Assembly (NCBI GenBank): GCA_964036045.1
Contig: OZ038381.1
Span: 141,271,596 to 141,335,595 of the forward strand
Source: Eutreptiella sp. 'Long Island Sound 2002'
Taxonomy: Eukaryota > Euglenozoa > Euglenophyceae > Eutreptiales > Eutreptiaceae
Direction of reading: 5' to 3'
Length of the DNA stretch: 64,000 nt
Shown: one piece after another, positions 54,077 through 64,000 of the stretch
How the letters are laid out: every line of letters begins with the position of its first letter
Numbering within the stretch: position 1 is the stretch's first letter
The notes under the pieces: model-generated
Database searches by the model: none
The model's input: only the letters and a program-made list of their open reading frames with translations
Told to the model about the DNA's origin: nothing
Program-made: the position numbers and the translations under genes

Positions 54077-56552
54077 GAACTCCGCGGGACAGGTCACCTC
54101 GAACCCCTTGTTCCGCAATTTGTGGGCCATCCTCATGAAACGACTTCTCTTCTTGCCGTTGCCGTCATCACCACCATCATGATCAGGCCTGGCCCCTTGC
54201 TTTTGCTGGGCCCGAGTCTGCAAGCGTGTGGTCGGGCCAGACTCCCCTTCCAGAGGGCTCGGAGTTCTCCCCTGGATTAGGGTTGTAGTTGCCTCTGTTC
54301 TTGTCCTGGTTCTTGTTGTCCGTGTCTGGCTGGCGATTAGCGCCTCCTCCTCGTCCACCTTGGCTCTTGTTTTGGCCTTTCCCACGGCCTTTCGACTTGC
54401 CCTTGCCGGAGTCGTTGCCATTGCCCTTGCCACCGCCGTTGCCAGAGCCTTTGCCAGGATCTTTGCCCTTCAGCTTCGCCGACAGGCGCTCCATGTGGTA
54501 GCACTCATCCTCGTAGTGCTTCCTCTTCCCACAGGAGGCACGGGTGATGGCGCACCTGTAATGATTTGGCATCTTAGGCTTGGCGCCAGTGTTGGTCCCC
54601 TGCTTCTTCTCCTGGACCACGAAGCAATCGCGCTGATCGCAGTCGGGGGCGTGCCGCAGGTGACCATGCTCGTCTCTGGCGGCACACCAGAAGAGCTCCT
54701 GGACATTGCCCATGATACGGGCGTGCTTGGGGGTAGTCCCCTGTCCAGGTCTGGGTCTCTGATACCCTTTGCCATGGCTGCCAGAGCCTCCTCCTCCAGG
54801 ACGATAGGCGTTCAGGTGCTGGTCGCTTTCTTTCTCCAGCGCCAGCTCCAAGAGTGACACATACGAACCTCGTAATTCAGGGCTCTCGCCTTGCGCTCTG
54901 CCGTTGACCGGCACTCGTCCCACAGCTCCCGAGGGAGCTTAGCCACCAACCAAAAGAGCAGCTCGTCGCTACCGTAGGAAACGGGCGTCGGTCCTCCCAG
55001 CCAGTGGTCCAGGTCAGCCAGTAGCTCGGAGATCCTTGCTGGTTTAGGGTTGTTGGGTAGCACTGCCAGGTTCTGGATCTCGGCCCTGATGGAGAGGTTG
55101 GTTTCGTAGGTAGGATACTGCCTCTCCAAGACAACCAACACGTCGGCGAAGGTGGCGGACTTCGTCACAATCTGCTTGACCTGCTTCTCCAGGTACTTCG
55201 TCTTGCAGCACTGCAGGAGCAGATTGCACTTGACTTGCCCACTAGCATGGGTTTGGCCGGTCATTTGGAGGAACAGGCCAACGTTCTCAGCAAACTCGCT
55301 GAGATCCTTGCCTGTGAACTCAGGCAAGTTCACCACAATTGTGGAGGTGGCGATTGCCTTAGCCTCCTGGGACCTGCGTCCATCAGGGCGCTTGGTCTTC
55401 CTCTCCTTCCTCTTCTTACGCCCGCTCGGGTTCTCGGGGTCCTCAGGGTCGTTGTCCTCCGAGGGCGAAGCAGAAGTCATGGACGGCGGCTCATCGTCAG
55501 AGGGGTCTCCGCCTGGGTCACTAGAGCCGAAGGGCTCCACGTCAACCATTGCCCTCAGGGCTGTCAGCCCCAGCCAGTGGAATTCTCCACGTGGCTGTAG
55601 GGGGGCTGGGCCGTTCTTGGTATGAAAGGGCTTCTCGGTATCACAGCAAGGGTCGGCATCGGTCAGCTCCTCAGGCCTCCTAGGGTGTTTGTCAACCCCG
55701 CCACCAGGTGATTGGCTTGTACTTGGTGGGGTCAAACTCCCACGATGGTAGGTGATGCTTGGAGAGAAATCAGGGGCTCCAGTTTAGCCCGAATCTCTTG
55801 AGTGAGATCATCAACAAGTTCAGAGGTGGCTCCTCGGAGGGCCTCTTCAATCTCCGACCGCGTCAGGAACCTGTTGAAGGATCTCCCTGATCCTCTACTC
55901 CTGCTGCCGCATGACTCAGGGCCTTTCCTCAGCCCACTCAGGGTTGCATACCCAGGCACATCAACCACATATGCTGCGGTAGCGGGTAGATGATGGTGAT
56001 AATCCGCCGCATACCAGCGCGGCTCAGAAATGGAGGCCACTGGCTCACTGGCAGTAGTTGCCTCTGGAAGCGCAGTGGTGGATGGGTCCACACTATAGGC
56101 AGGGTACGTAGGCATGCCAGTAAAGGCTGTGCCGTCAGCCATAGGCAGGGTGGTTATCGGTGTGGATGTTGCAGCAGCTGGGTCTGAAGTTGGCAGTGTG
56201 GTGGTTGTAGGAGAGGGTGATGCCTGGAGGCCAGAGGCGCTTGGTGCTTCCTCGAAGGTGGACTCGCTCGTCGAGTCGTGCCCATGGTCCACTCCCTCGT
56301 CTGCTGTGCTTTCTTCTGCATCCTTCTCTCTCTCTCCCTCTTTCTCTTCATAGGGTTGGTGTCCACGTCCTCGACTGAGAGGGCCCTGAAAGCCGGTTGC
56401 AGTCCCTCCAGCGAGTCATCGGCCACGTCCACTCGCCCATGTAAGGGCACCGAAGGTACAGCGTCAGGTCCAGGTCCAGGCTCTCGGGGCGCTGGCATTG
56501 CTGGTGTCTCAGGCGCCGTCTTTGCGTGGGTGTCCTCCTTCTTTGTGTCCAT
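54077..56552 (-). pseudogene. gag: gag of element 4 (frameshifted)
   Basis: Starts ATG at 56552 (MDTKKEDTHAKTAPE), matching element 3. N-terminal Pro/Thr/Ser-rich region in two frames (indel near 56300); a -1 frame change near 55735 into the capsid region (LGLTALRAMVDVEPFG, acidic SASPSEDNDPEDPENPS, LLQCCKTKYLEKQVKQIVTK); another change near 54870 into the nucleocapsid part. The knuckle is RASCGKRKHYEDEC, with the first Cys of element 3's CAFC replaced by Arg. A Gly/Lys-rich tail follows, then a last frame change near 54240 and the conserved end MRMAHKLRNKGFEVTCPAEF, followed by TGA 54074-54076. Confidence 0.78.
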
Positions 56553-56633
56553 ACTCGTCCTTCTTGCTCAAGACAGTCCTCGGCGCGCTGGATGTACGGC
56601 GCGGGGTTGCTGCCGGCACGCACAGACTGTTTG

Positions 56634-56646
56634 CCTCTTGCTACCA
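56634..56646 (-). other. Primer-binding site of element 4
   Basis: Minus strand TGGTAGCAAGAGG, the same initiator tRNA-Met type as element 3 but with one extra A. It abuts the end of the 5' LTR. Confidence 0.6.
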
Positions 56647-57434
56647 GAAGGTTTTAAAAGAGTTCCTTCAACTCTTGGTTATGCCTCTCCTGCTGCTTGC
56701 TGCTGGTGTAGGGTTCCTGCTGCATGTTTCTGATGATGAAAATGTTTTGTTGTTGAAATACAACCAATCCAGGATAACCCAAGCCAGAGATAAGCAAGTA
56801 GATTTCAAAACAGGATCAAAGCATAGAAGGGCTGCAGTCACAAACAGTTTGATGAAGAAAGATATCAACACGAGACCATAGCAATAGACATTCAATGCAA
56901 CTCAGGCTGAAATATTTTACATGATTGAGAAAAGCTGATTGCAAAACTGCCCCAAGGGCTCACACTCTTCATAGTGCCATCTTGAGATGTGCACTCTTTG
57001 TTTTTGGGTCCCATAGGTGCTGAGGTGGCATGGCTTGTGGCGCTGAGGTCACTGCCATGTCACATGGAAACTTCCTACTTAGCTAGGCTGACTGGGTATT
57101 GAACCCAGGACCTCTCAAAAAGAGGTACCCCAGCCCCTAGGGTGCATACCTCTAGGATAGCTAAGCATTCATGAGAAAACATAGAAAAATTCATAGGCTC
57201 TGCCACAGTATATCAGTGCCTCAGTCAGCTCAGGATAAGATGTTTCAGTTTACATTGTTTGTGGATTAAGGGGTCCACACAACATTCTGATTTAGTGTTT
57301 GGTTCTATAGGTCAAAATGTGTTATCACCCATTTTCATTAGGCCAATACTAAGATAGAAATGCAGGATAGCTTGGAGCATCTCTAATACAACTAAAGTCT
57401 ACTCCTAAGCAATGGAAAAGCACTTTTTCTTACT
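56646..57434 (-). repeat. 5' LTR of element 4
   Basis: 789 bases, same ends as the 3' LTR. tRNA-like module at 57078-57165. Confidence 0.85.
57078..57165 (-). other. tRNA-like module in the 5' LTR of element 4
   Basis: Same stems as in the 3' LTR copy (CTTAGCTA/TAGCTAAG ends, T-arm-like CTGGG/CCCAG-type hairpin), with a few substitutions. Confidence 0.5.
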
Positions 57435-57439
57435 CCGAC
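57435..57439. other. Target-site duplication (right) of element 4
   Basis: CCGAC, identical to 46058-46062. Confidence 0.8.
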
Positions 57440-59360
57440 CATCCGCATATCCCACCCACAGGTGTTTGACTTGGTGGAAGTACGCCAGGGGCGCCCCATC
57501 ATCTTCCCCCATCTGTAGCCACATGGGCCCACGTCTCCTGGGCTGCTGCACTCTGCCCCATGGTATCCTATTTGGGCTCTTGCGGTCCATCCAGCCTGCA
57601 CAGTCACCTGCCCAGCGTGCATTCTGGCCTGCACTTGTCCTTCACGGCCTCCGGTCTGGCCTTCATGTGGTACCTTGCCTTGCTCACTGCCTGCCGTACT
57701 TCGTGGCCCCTACACCCCTTAATGCGTTCCTCCAGCCCCGGTTGCGCCTCTCCCTTTTCTATCAAGACATTTTGCCATGATGACGCCTTCCCCCTCAGCC
57801 TCTGTGACCATCTCTGAAGCATGTCCTTTCTGTCCCTTCCGTCCCCCAGCATGCCCAGCCCCTCCGCCGCTGCCTCCTTCTGGCACTTCTCTTTTTCTTG
57901 CTCCGCCCTGCCCAGTTCCGCAGCGTCCTCCCCATCCGCCATTCCCCGTCCCACGTGTACCTCGGCAGGTAGCGGCTCCCTCCATGTGGGCTTCTCCGTC
58001 CACTGGATTACCAGCTGTCCCTCCCGGTGACCCATGGTGTACACCTGTACTTCCTGTCCCTCCCGGATAAGCCCCATGCGGACCTCGGTGCCCTCCGCCG
58101 CCGCTGCGCTGACCACTACGTTGGGCACCTGCACATCGTCAGATCGCACTGGTATCTTGCCCCTTGCCCGTGGCGTACCTCGACTTCCACCGTCCCCCTG
58201 TCTCCCATTCTGTCATCCCGGAGGAGGATGTGGACTGCCTGTCCCCTGCACTGCGCTGCCGCTGGCCCCTTCGTTGCCACAGGGAATATCACCTTTGTGT
58301 CCTCCCGCGTCATCCATTCTTCCTTGCGATACCTCGCGCGCCGAATGGCCCCCACCGCCCACGTCCCCTGCTCTACTCCTCCCGTCCGCGGCACCCATTC
58401 TTCTGCCACCTTGGCGAGGGCCGATATCTGGTTGCCCTGCCTCTCACACTCCGGCAGTGGCACCATACTCTCCATGCCCTCTTCCTTGGGAAGGCGTAAT
58501 GCCATGTGTCCCCCGTGTGGGGGTGCACATGGTATGTGCGGTTGGCCATGCATGCCGCCCTTCATCCAGCGCAATTTTGATGGCCTTGGCCGCCTTCAGC
58601 GTCATCTCCTCCCAGAACGTATACACCACCTCCTGCCCCCTGTCTACCTGTGTAATGGGTCCTGGGGTCAATGCTGCCCTACTGAAGTGTGCACGCACTC
58701 CACTTGCATCTTTTTCTCCTCCTCGCAGTTCCCCTCCCCACTTCTTCCTGACTGGGACCCCCTCTCCCCGGTCCGCCTGCCACGTCATATGCCAACCCCA
58801 CAACCGCTGTCCCCCCGCCGCCACCCGGTACCTACGCCTCCATTCTGGTTCCAGCCACAGGGCTCGGTCTGTCCGCATCTGGACAGGTCTCTCTGCCCCC
58901 CATCCGGCCCCCAAGTCATCCCTGTGCTGTAGCTGTAACACCGCCTCTCCCCTCCAGTGACCCACATGTCCACCCCTCCCTCCTGCCGCCTTTTCCATTC
59001 ACCCTTTCCCGTACCTTCCGGTACCTCCTCATACTCCAACGCCTGTACCTGCACTCCTAGCACTCCTTCCCATCCTGCTCGTAGCTTCGTGTCACGTGTG
59101 GTGCCCTCCCCCACCTCCCTCCTCTCCCTCATGGGACCATCTTGCCCCTGGTACCGCCACCCCGCGCCTCTCTCCTGGATCCGTATTTGGTGCACATCCT
59201 GCCACACTTGCTCGTCTGCCTGTCCTCCTTGCCCATCCCCCGATCCCCGGCCTTCCTCTTCCACCCCCACCTCCAGCTCCACTTCCTCCTTGCCCGCCGA
59301 CTCGTTCCCGTCCCCTTCCTCCGCCTCCGCCTCTGCCTCTGCGTCCTCTTCTTCTGGCGG
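57440..59360 (-). pseudogene. LINE region between the OTU repeats and the element 4 insertion
   Basis: Coding-like minus frames with several frame changes. Directly after the third OTU-like unit is a long acidic stretch (Glu/Ala repeats near 59280-59350). Near 58450-58990 one frame reads WLEPEWRRRYRVAAGG and VVYTFWEEMTLKAAKAIKIAL; near 58120-58570 another reads TKVIFPVATKG and VHILLRDDRMGDRGTVEVEV; near 57604-58149 another reads VQVYTMGHREGQLVIQWTEKP and a Lys/Glu-rich helix. The short beta-strand patterns suggest repeated small domains, but I recognise no family. Confidence 0.45.
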
Positions 59361-61098
59361 CCACAGCAGTTCATAGTGTCCCCCTCCTCTTCTGCTCCAC
59401 AGCAGCGCCGCTGCGATCCGCTTTCCTTCACCCACCTCCGCCATCTTTCGATATACCCCCTTGGGTGCCCACTCCCGGTACATGGCTATTCTGCATCCTC
59501 TGCTTTGCGCCGACCTCCCAACTTCACAAGCTCCTCCCCATATCTCCCCCTTGCGCACTTTGTCGAGGTACTGCTCCAACGTCCGCACTCCTGCGTCCCG
59601 CATGACACGCTGCGCCCAGTTCGATTCTGCCGGCCGCGCCATATCCCCTTCTGTGAGTGCTTTGCGCACCTCGTCCGCCGCTGCTTGGCCGCCTGTCCCG
59701 TCCACCGCGCTGAGTGCCCAATTTAGGCACTTGTTATTCCCTGGTATGACCTGTCGCCTTGCCCCGTCCAACATTTCTTCGGGCCATTCCTACCCGTCTT
59801 GTACACTGTCCAGTACCCTTTGCACCGCTGCTGCCACCTCATCTGCGTCACTCCTGTGACCTCTGACACCCCACAGAATCGCGTAGACTCGTCGCCTGGT
59901 CCACAGGATTCCTGCATCCAGCAGGGGTTTCGTCCTGATACTCCACCAATTTCCTGTACCCTTCACCGCTTTTTGTCTCCCTGTAAACCGCCACTTTGTA
60001 TCCCCTCTCTGCTGCCCATGCTTCCACTTCCGGTGGCCCTCCCATCCTTCACTCCTGCCTTGTTCTCTGAATGTACTTCTGCCACGATACTTTCTCCCGT
60101 GGCAGGCTCTCCTCCATCGCGCCCAACATGTGTCTACTCTCCACCCTTGTCGCCGATCCTTGCCTTATCTTCTGCAACTCTTCCTCAATGCTCGGCCTGC
60201 CCTCCAGTGCACACAATACCTCCCACATGGAGTTGACGTCCTTCCAGTTCATGTGTTCCACTAGCACCCCGTCCCCCGTCTTTTCTCGCGCCCCCTCCAA
60301 TGCTTCCTCTCGCCTCTTTCATGCCCATGCTGCCTTGCGTTGCTGTTCCAACTCGTGCCCCTCTGTACTCCCCACACTCCCCACACCACACGTCGACGGC
60401 CGACTGTCGCTGGACGCCACACTGTGTCCTCTTCCGCTTCCAACGCTTGCCCTTGCCGGTGCCCTCCTGCATATGCCTTCTCCGTCTCCTTCTCTTGCAG
60501 CACCTCTTTTCACTTCTCCCTCTTGCCCCCACACCACATTGTACACCCTCGTCTTCTTGCACAGCATTCCTACACTTACTCCCTTCTCCTCTCCATACCC
60601 CTGTATCCTCCTGTAGCCTGCTCCATCCTTCGTCTCCCTATACACCTTCACCCTGGACCCACCCCCCATCGCCAACGCCTCAATCCCCGGTGACCATCCC
60701 ATCCTTCTCCCTTGTATCATCTTCTGTATGTACGCCTGCCATCCTGTTTCCCCCAACGGCAGTGACCCCTGCAGCTTCCCGGCTTTTCACCTCTCTTCGA
60801 CGGCGGCGACTACCTTTTCTCGCACTTCCTTCGCCTTTTCACTGGTTCCTTGGCCTCCTTCGATCACATTCATCACTCTCCATAGGGGGTCCGTTTTGTT
60901 GCCCTCCATACTCTGTGTCACTACACCCGCATGGATCCGTTCTCGCTCCCCGTCTAACGCCCGCTCGCTCCATGCCCATGCGCCCGCAGTTCTTCTCCGC
61001 TGTGCTTCACTCCTGGTGTTCGCCGCGTCTCCCATCGTCCGCAGGCTGTCAACTGACTCCCTGCTCCGCACCCTGGCCTCTTCTTTGTTCTTGCTCAT
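59361..61098 (-). pseudogene. Three tandem OTU-like cysteine-protease domains, 5' part of the LINE
   Basis: Units of about 121-129 residues. Unit 1 60891-60529, unit 2 60240-59870, unit 3 about 59747-59361. Unit 3 has the full OTU pattern: KCLNWALSAV (Cys codon 59727-59729), YLDKVRKGEIWGGACEVGRS, then RIAMYRE and GGGHYELLW (His codon 59376-59378). Units 1 and 2 keep the middle (WQAYIQKM...GWSPGIEALA...VKVYRE; WQKYIQRT...GGPPEVEAWA...VAVYRE) and the final strand (RVYNVVW; RVYAILW) but lack the Cys and the His. OTU proteases cut ubiquitin-like chains. Three TGA codons, one TAG and a frame change near 59930 interrupt the frame. The start ATG at 61098 is the first in frame. Confidence 0.72.
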
Positions 61099-61216
61099 TG
61101 TGTGTCTCCTGCCTACACATGAGCATGCCTCTCGTCAACTGCCCCCCTTGGTTCCCTTCCCCGTCCGCCTCCAGTCGCCCTCCACCCTTGCTCACCTTGC
61201 TGCCCGCCTCCGTAAA

Positions 61217-61420
61217 GGAAAAAAAAATATCCCAGGCGTCCGGGGGTGCTTGTGTACCTATCTGGCCCCTCGAGGACCTGTTGCAAGAGCACCGCCTACA
61301 CGACCCTTGGGAAAGGCTTGTCTTCAAGTGTGCTTCACTAGCGCTGCTAGTGAGAATCAATCCCACGACTACGAGTTCTCTACGGCTCGTGTAACGGAGC
61401 GTCTAGCCGCTGGGGTACTC
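61217..61420 (-). repeat. SINE-like tRNA-derived unit
   Basis: Minus strand: A-box-like TACCCCAGCGGCTAGAC at about 61401-61417, B-box-like GGGATTGATTC at 61354-61364 inside a T-arm-like hairpin (GTGGG, 7-base loop, CTCAC). Downstream a run of nine T (61219-61227) would end Pol III transcription. Head, body and terminator order fits a SINE of about 200 bases. No anticodon arm of normal size, so not a tRNA gene. Confidence 0.45.
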
Positions 61421-61890
61421 CTCAGCTGACTCTGTCTCTCGGGGCTTCGCCTTATACTCCTTTCCGCCTCCGCCTTCTCGGGTCTTCCGTGCCTTCCTCT
61501 CTGTGTCTTGGCTCCTCCCCTCCACTCACCCCTCCTGTCCTCCACCCCTTCCTTCGGCCGCAATCCCGTCCCACCCTCTGTGGTCGCTCGCCTCCACCTC
61601 TCCTCCTCTCTTGGCCCTCTTCTCAGGCTCCCGGTACTAGGTCACCCCGCCCTGGACCCTCCACCCTGTGGGCTCTCTCCCCCTGCTGGTCCCCCAATTG
61701 CTGTGCTGTCTCCCTCTCGCCGTGCCCGTCCCTTTCCAACCTACCCTGTCGTGGCCTGCATCTCCTTGCCCACTGCTGCTGTCCCCCACCTCGCTCTTGC
61801 TCTTGATCGCCCCGGCTGACGCCGCGCTTGTCCGCTCTCTCCTGCAGTTCCGTCCTTCCCGGTTCGTGTCATTACCGGGCTACTCGTCTC
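61421..61890. other. Unassigned pyrimidine-rich stretch
   Basis: C/T-rich on the plus strand with few A. Frames are open on both strands from composition. No gene recognised. Confidence 0.4.
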
Positions 61891-64000
61891 TTCCCTGGAC
61901 GTTCCAGTCCAGGGTTTCTGCTCCCCGGAATTTGCAGTCCACGCTCCTTGCGCGCGCCCTCTTGTCTCTTCCTCCTTCCGGATGTTCCGGTCCACCTGCT
62001 CCGTCTTCCCCGGATGATCCTGCCCGGGCTTGCTCCCGTCCTGGGGGCTCAGCTCTGGTGCTCCGCTGCTTGTTCTTGGCCTGCCCCGGATGTTCCAGTC
62101 CGTGGCACGGGCCCGAACTCTCTCCTTCTCCTTCTTGCATTGCTGTTAGTCTCCTGCGGAGCCGCTCCATCGTCCCCTTCCCTCCTCATTTCACTGACCC
62201 CATCCTTCTTCTCCTCTTCCCTCCAAATGGTCCCGCTCTTTTCTCCTGTGTTTACTCTCCTTGACCGACCTCCCGCTTTTCTTGCCGCCGCCGCCTCCTC
62301 CCCCTTGCGTAGCCCCCGACGCTCCATTCCAGGGCCACTCGCTTCTTCCCCGGATGTTCCAGCCCAGTGTGTCTGCCCTCCGGATGTTCCAGTCCGGGTG
62401 GCCCTGTTGCCGGCCTGTACTTCCATCCCCGGATGTTCCAGTTCGGGCTCCTGGCAGTTGTTCTCTTGCAACTTCGTCCCCGCAGACGCTTCAGTCCAGG
62501 GCCCCGTTGCTGTGTGGCTTCTTCCCGGCCCCGGATGTTCCAGTCCGTGGCACAGGGTCCATTCCCCTGGACGACCCAGTCCTGGGGCTGCGCACCTCTC
62601 TGCCCTGGATGCTCCTGTCCTGGGTTTCTGCCCCCCGGATGTTCCCGTCCGGTTGGCTGTCCTTCGCCCCCCGCTCCTGACCGTTGGGCCCTGCTGCCTG
62701 CCTGCTCTTTCCTCCTCGGCTGTTCCTGCTTGGGCTCTTTGCGCTGCTTGTCTTCCTTTCTCTGTGGCCTCCCTGATGATCCAATCCAGGTTGCCCTGGC
62801 GTGTTGTTGCCTGCATCAGATCTGCCCCGTATGTCCCAGTCCGTGGCACCGTGCCTGCCTTCCTTCTCCTTCTTGCTTTGCCGGTTGTCTCCTTCTGTGC
62901 CGCTCCTTCGTCCCCTTCTCTTCTCCCATCACGGTTCTTTTTCCTCGGCTCCTGTCCGTTCGCTCCCTTCCCTCCGTTCCTTGTTCTTGTTCATGCTCTC
63001 CTTGACTGGCCTCCCGCTTTCCTTGCCGCGGCCGCCTCTTCCCCCTCCTGCAGCCCCGGACGCTCCTTTCCAGGGCCACTCTCTTTTTCTCCGGATGTTT
63101 TGTCCCATCCCTGGGTTTCTGCCCCCCGGATGCTCCAGTCTTGGTGGCCCTGGTGCTTGCCTTTTCTTTCTTCCCCGGATGTTCCAGTCCGGGATCCGTG
63201 TGCTTGTCCGCCTGCCACTGCGTCCCCCCAGATGTTCCAGTCCAAGGGGCCCCGTTGTGTGTGGCTTCTTCCTGGCCCCGTATGTTCCAGTCTGTGGCAC
63301 GGTGCCAAACTTTCTTTCTTTTTTTTGCTTTGCTGGTTGTCTTCTTCTGTGCCGCTCCTTCGTCCCCTTCTCTTCTCTCATCACGGTTCATGTTCTTCGT
63401 CTTCTCTCCCATCCGTTTCTTGTTCTTGTTCATTTTCTCCTTGACTGGCCTCCTGCTCTTCTTGCCGCCGCCGCGTCCTCCTCTTTGCGCAGCTCTGAAC
63501 GCTCCTTTCCGGGACCACTCTCTTCTCCCCCGATTGTCCCGGTCCCCAGCTTCTGCCCCCGGGATGTTCCGGTCCGGTCGACCCTGTTGTCGGCCGGTAC
63601 GTTCTTCCGGGGATGTTCCAGTCCGGGCTCCGTGTGCTTGTCCGCTTGCCTCAGCGTCCTTCCGGAGGTTCCAGTCCACGGGGCTCCATTGCTGCGTGGC
63701 TTCTTCCGGGCCCTGGATGCTCCAGTCTGTGGCACCGTGCCTTCCGTCTTTCTCCTTCTTGCTTTGCCGGTTGTTGGTTGTCTCCTTCTGTGCCGCTCCT
63801 TCTTCTCCTTCTTCTCTCTAATGGTTCATGTTCTTCGTGACCTCTCTCATCCGTTCCTTGCTGTTGTTCACGTTCTCCTTGCATTTTCTTGCCGCCGCCG
63901 GGTCCTCCACCTCATGCTGCCCTGGACGCTCTAATCCAGGGCCGCTTCTTCCCCGGGTGTTCGAGTCCAGGGCTTCCGCCCCCCGGATGTTCCAGTCCGG
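61891..64000. repeat. Higher-order repeat built of GGATGTTCCAGTCCG hairpins
   Basis: About 25 copies of a 14-15 base word near GGATGTTCCAGTCCG, spaced about 30-130 bases. Most are imperfect palindromes with loop GTTCCA or a variant. A larger unit starting CTCCTTGAC(T/C)G recurs at about 62262, 62998, 63438 and 63870, giving spacings near 736, 440 and 432. The array runs off the right edge. Long frames on both strands result from the repeat and from A-poor composition. Confidence 0.8.

Larger units (their letters stand above)
46063..57434 (-). mobile_element. Ty3/gypsy chromovirus element 4, full length (11,372 bp), nested in the LINE
   Basis: Two LTRs of exactly 789 bases, PBS, gag, protease, RT, RNase H, integrase, chromodomain, polypurine tract, and a 5-base target duplication. 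Removing it and one CCGAC joins the LINE frame as VGYADGR-SGAVEEDADAG. LTRs are roughly 95% alike by eye. It carries several frameshifts in gag and pol and so is defective, but it is the most complete element here and the reference for element 3 and the pol fragments. Confidence 0.9.
36615..61098 (-). mobile_element. Very long decayed LINE (OTU repeats, APE endonuclease, RT, RNase H, CCHC), interrupted by two LTR elements
   Basis: Order on the minus strand: three OTU-like domains, acidic and unassigned regions, APE-type endonuclease, linker, RT, RNase H, CCHC, coiled-coil tail. Subtracting the two insertions leaves about 10.7 kb, long for a LINE. Endonuclease-RT-RNase H-CCHC order matches APE-bearing non-LTR clades that carry RNase H. 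The frame is broken by scattered TGA, TAG and TAA codons and a few frameshifts. No 5' UTR or poly-A end is identified, and the 3' end could lie at 33192. Confidence 0.75.

Noticed and set aside
1-64000. Nuclear genetic code change with TAG (or TGA) read as sense
   Set aside because: In-frame stops are a mix of TAG, TGA and TAA. Where a second copy exists the stop replaces ordinary codons (GAG to TAG, CGA to TGA, GAA to TAA), as expected from decay of dead elements.

Overview
The window reads as a stretch of a large, repeat-rich eukaryotic nuclear genome. I find no convincing host gene. Nearly all recognisable coding sequence belongs to retrotransposons, most of it broken by stops and frameshifts and much of it nested. 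Primer-binding sites resembling TGGTAGCAG(AGG), which pair with an initiator tRNA-Met ending CTCTGCTACCA, chromodomain Ty3/gypsy elements, and a LINE with APE endonuclease, RNase H and protease-like domains would fit a green-lineage (algal) genome. That is inference only; the species cannot be read from the window.

Layout. (1) 1-2984, minus: gag region of Ty3/gypsy-type element 1, running off the left edge, followed by an AT-richer non-coding stretch to 5.7 kb. (2) 5.7-11.2 kb, minus: element 2, with a very long coiled-coil gag, three CCHC zinc knuckles and a retropepsin, but no reverse transcriptase. (3) 11.2-17.4 kb, plus: element 3 (5' LTR, PBS, gag, protease, RT), cut at the RT/RNase H boundary. 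Its missing RNase H-integrase part lies in opposite orientation at 23.84-24.80 kb and again, shorter, at 19.25-20.02 kb. These copies sit inside a 2.3 kb direct duplication whose halves flank a 26-copy, 65-bp minisatellite. (4) 24.8-33.2 kb: a truncated retroelement fragment, a block almost lacking T on the plus strand, and a 209-bp satellite. (5) 33.2-61.1 kb, minus: a very long decayed LINE-like element. In its own 5' to 3' order it carries three tandem OTU-like cysteine-protease domains, an APE-type endonuclease, RT (YVDD), RNase H and a C-terminal CCHC, and possibly a further coiled-coil region. Two younger LTR elements are nested in it: element 4, an 11.37 kb chromodomain gypsy (46063-57434, 5-bp target duplication CCGAC), and a 2.4 kb non-autonomous LTR element (40641-43046, target duplication CCAT). 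Removing each one restores the LINE reading frame. (6) 61.2-64.0 kb: a SINE-like tRNA-derived unit, then a higher-order repeat built of small hairpins.

Elements 3 and 4 belong to one family. They share LTRs containing a tRNA-like module, the same gag layout with a -1 frame change at one position, an in-frame TGA between gag and pol, and H(I/M)DD in place of YxDD in the RT. Most very long open frames at 17-34 kb and 61-64 kb are compositional or repeat artefacts and are not annotated as genes. Every gene call below is a read of motifs by eye.
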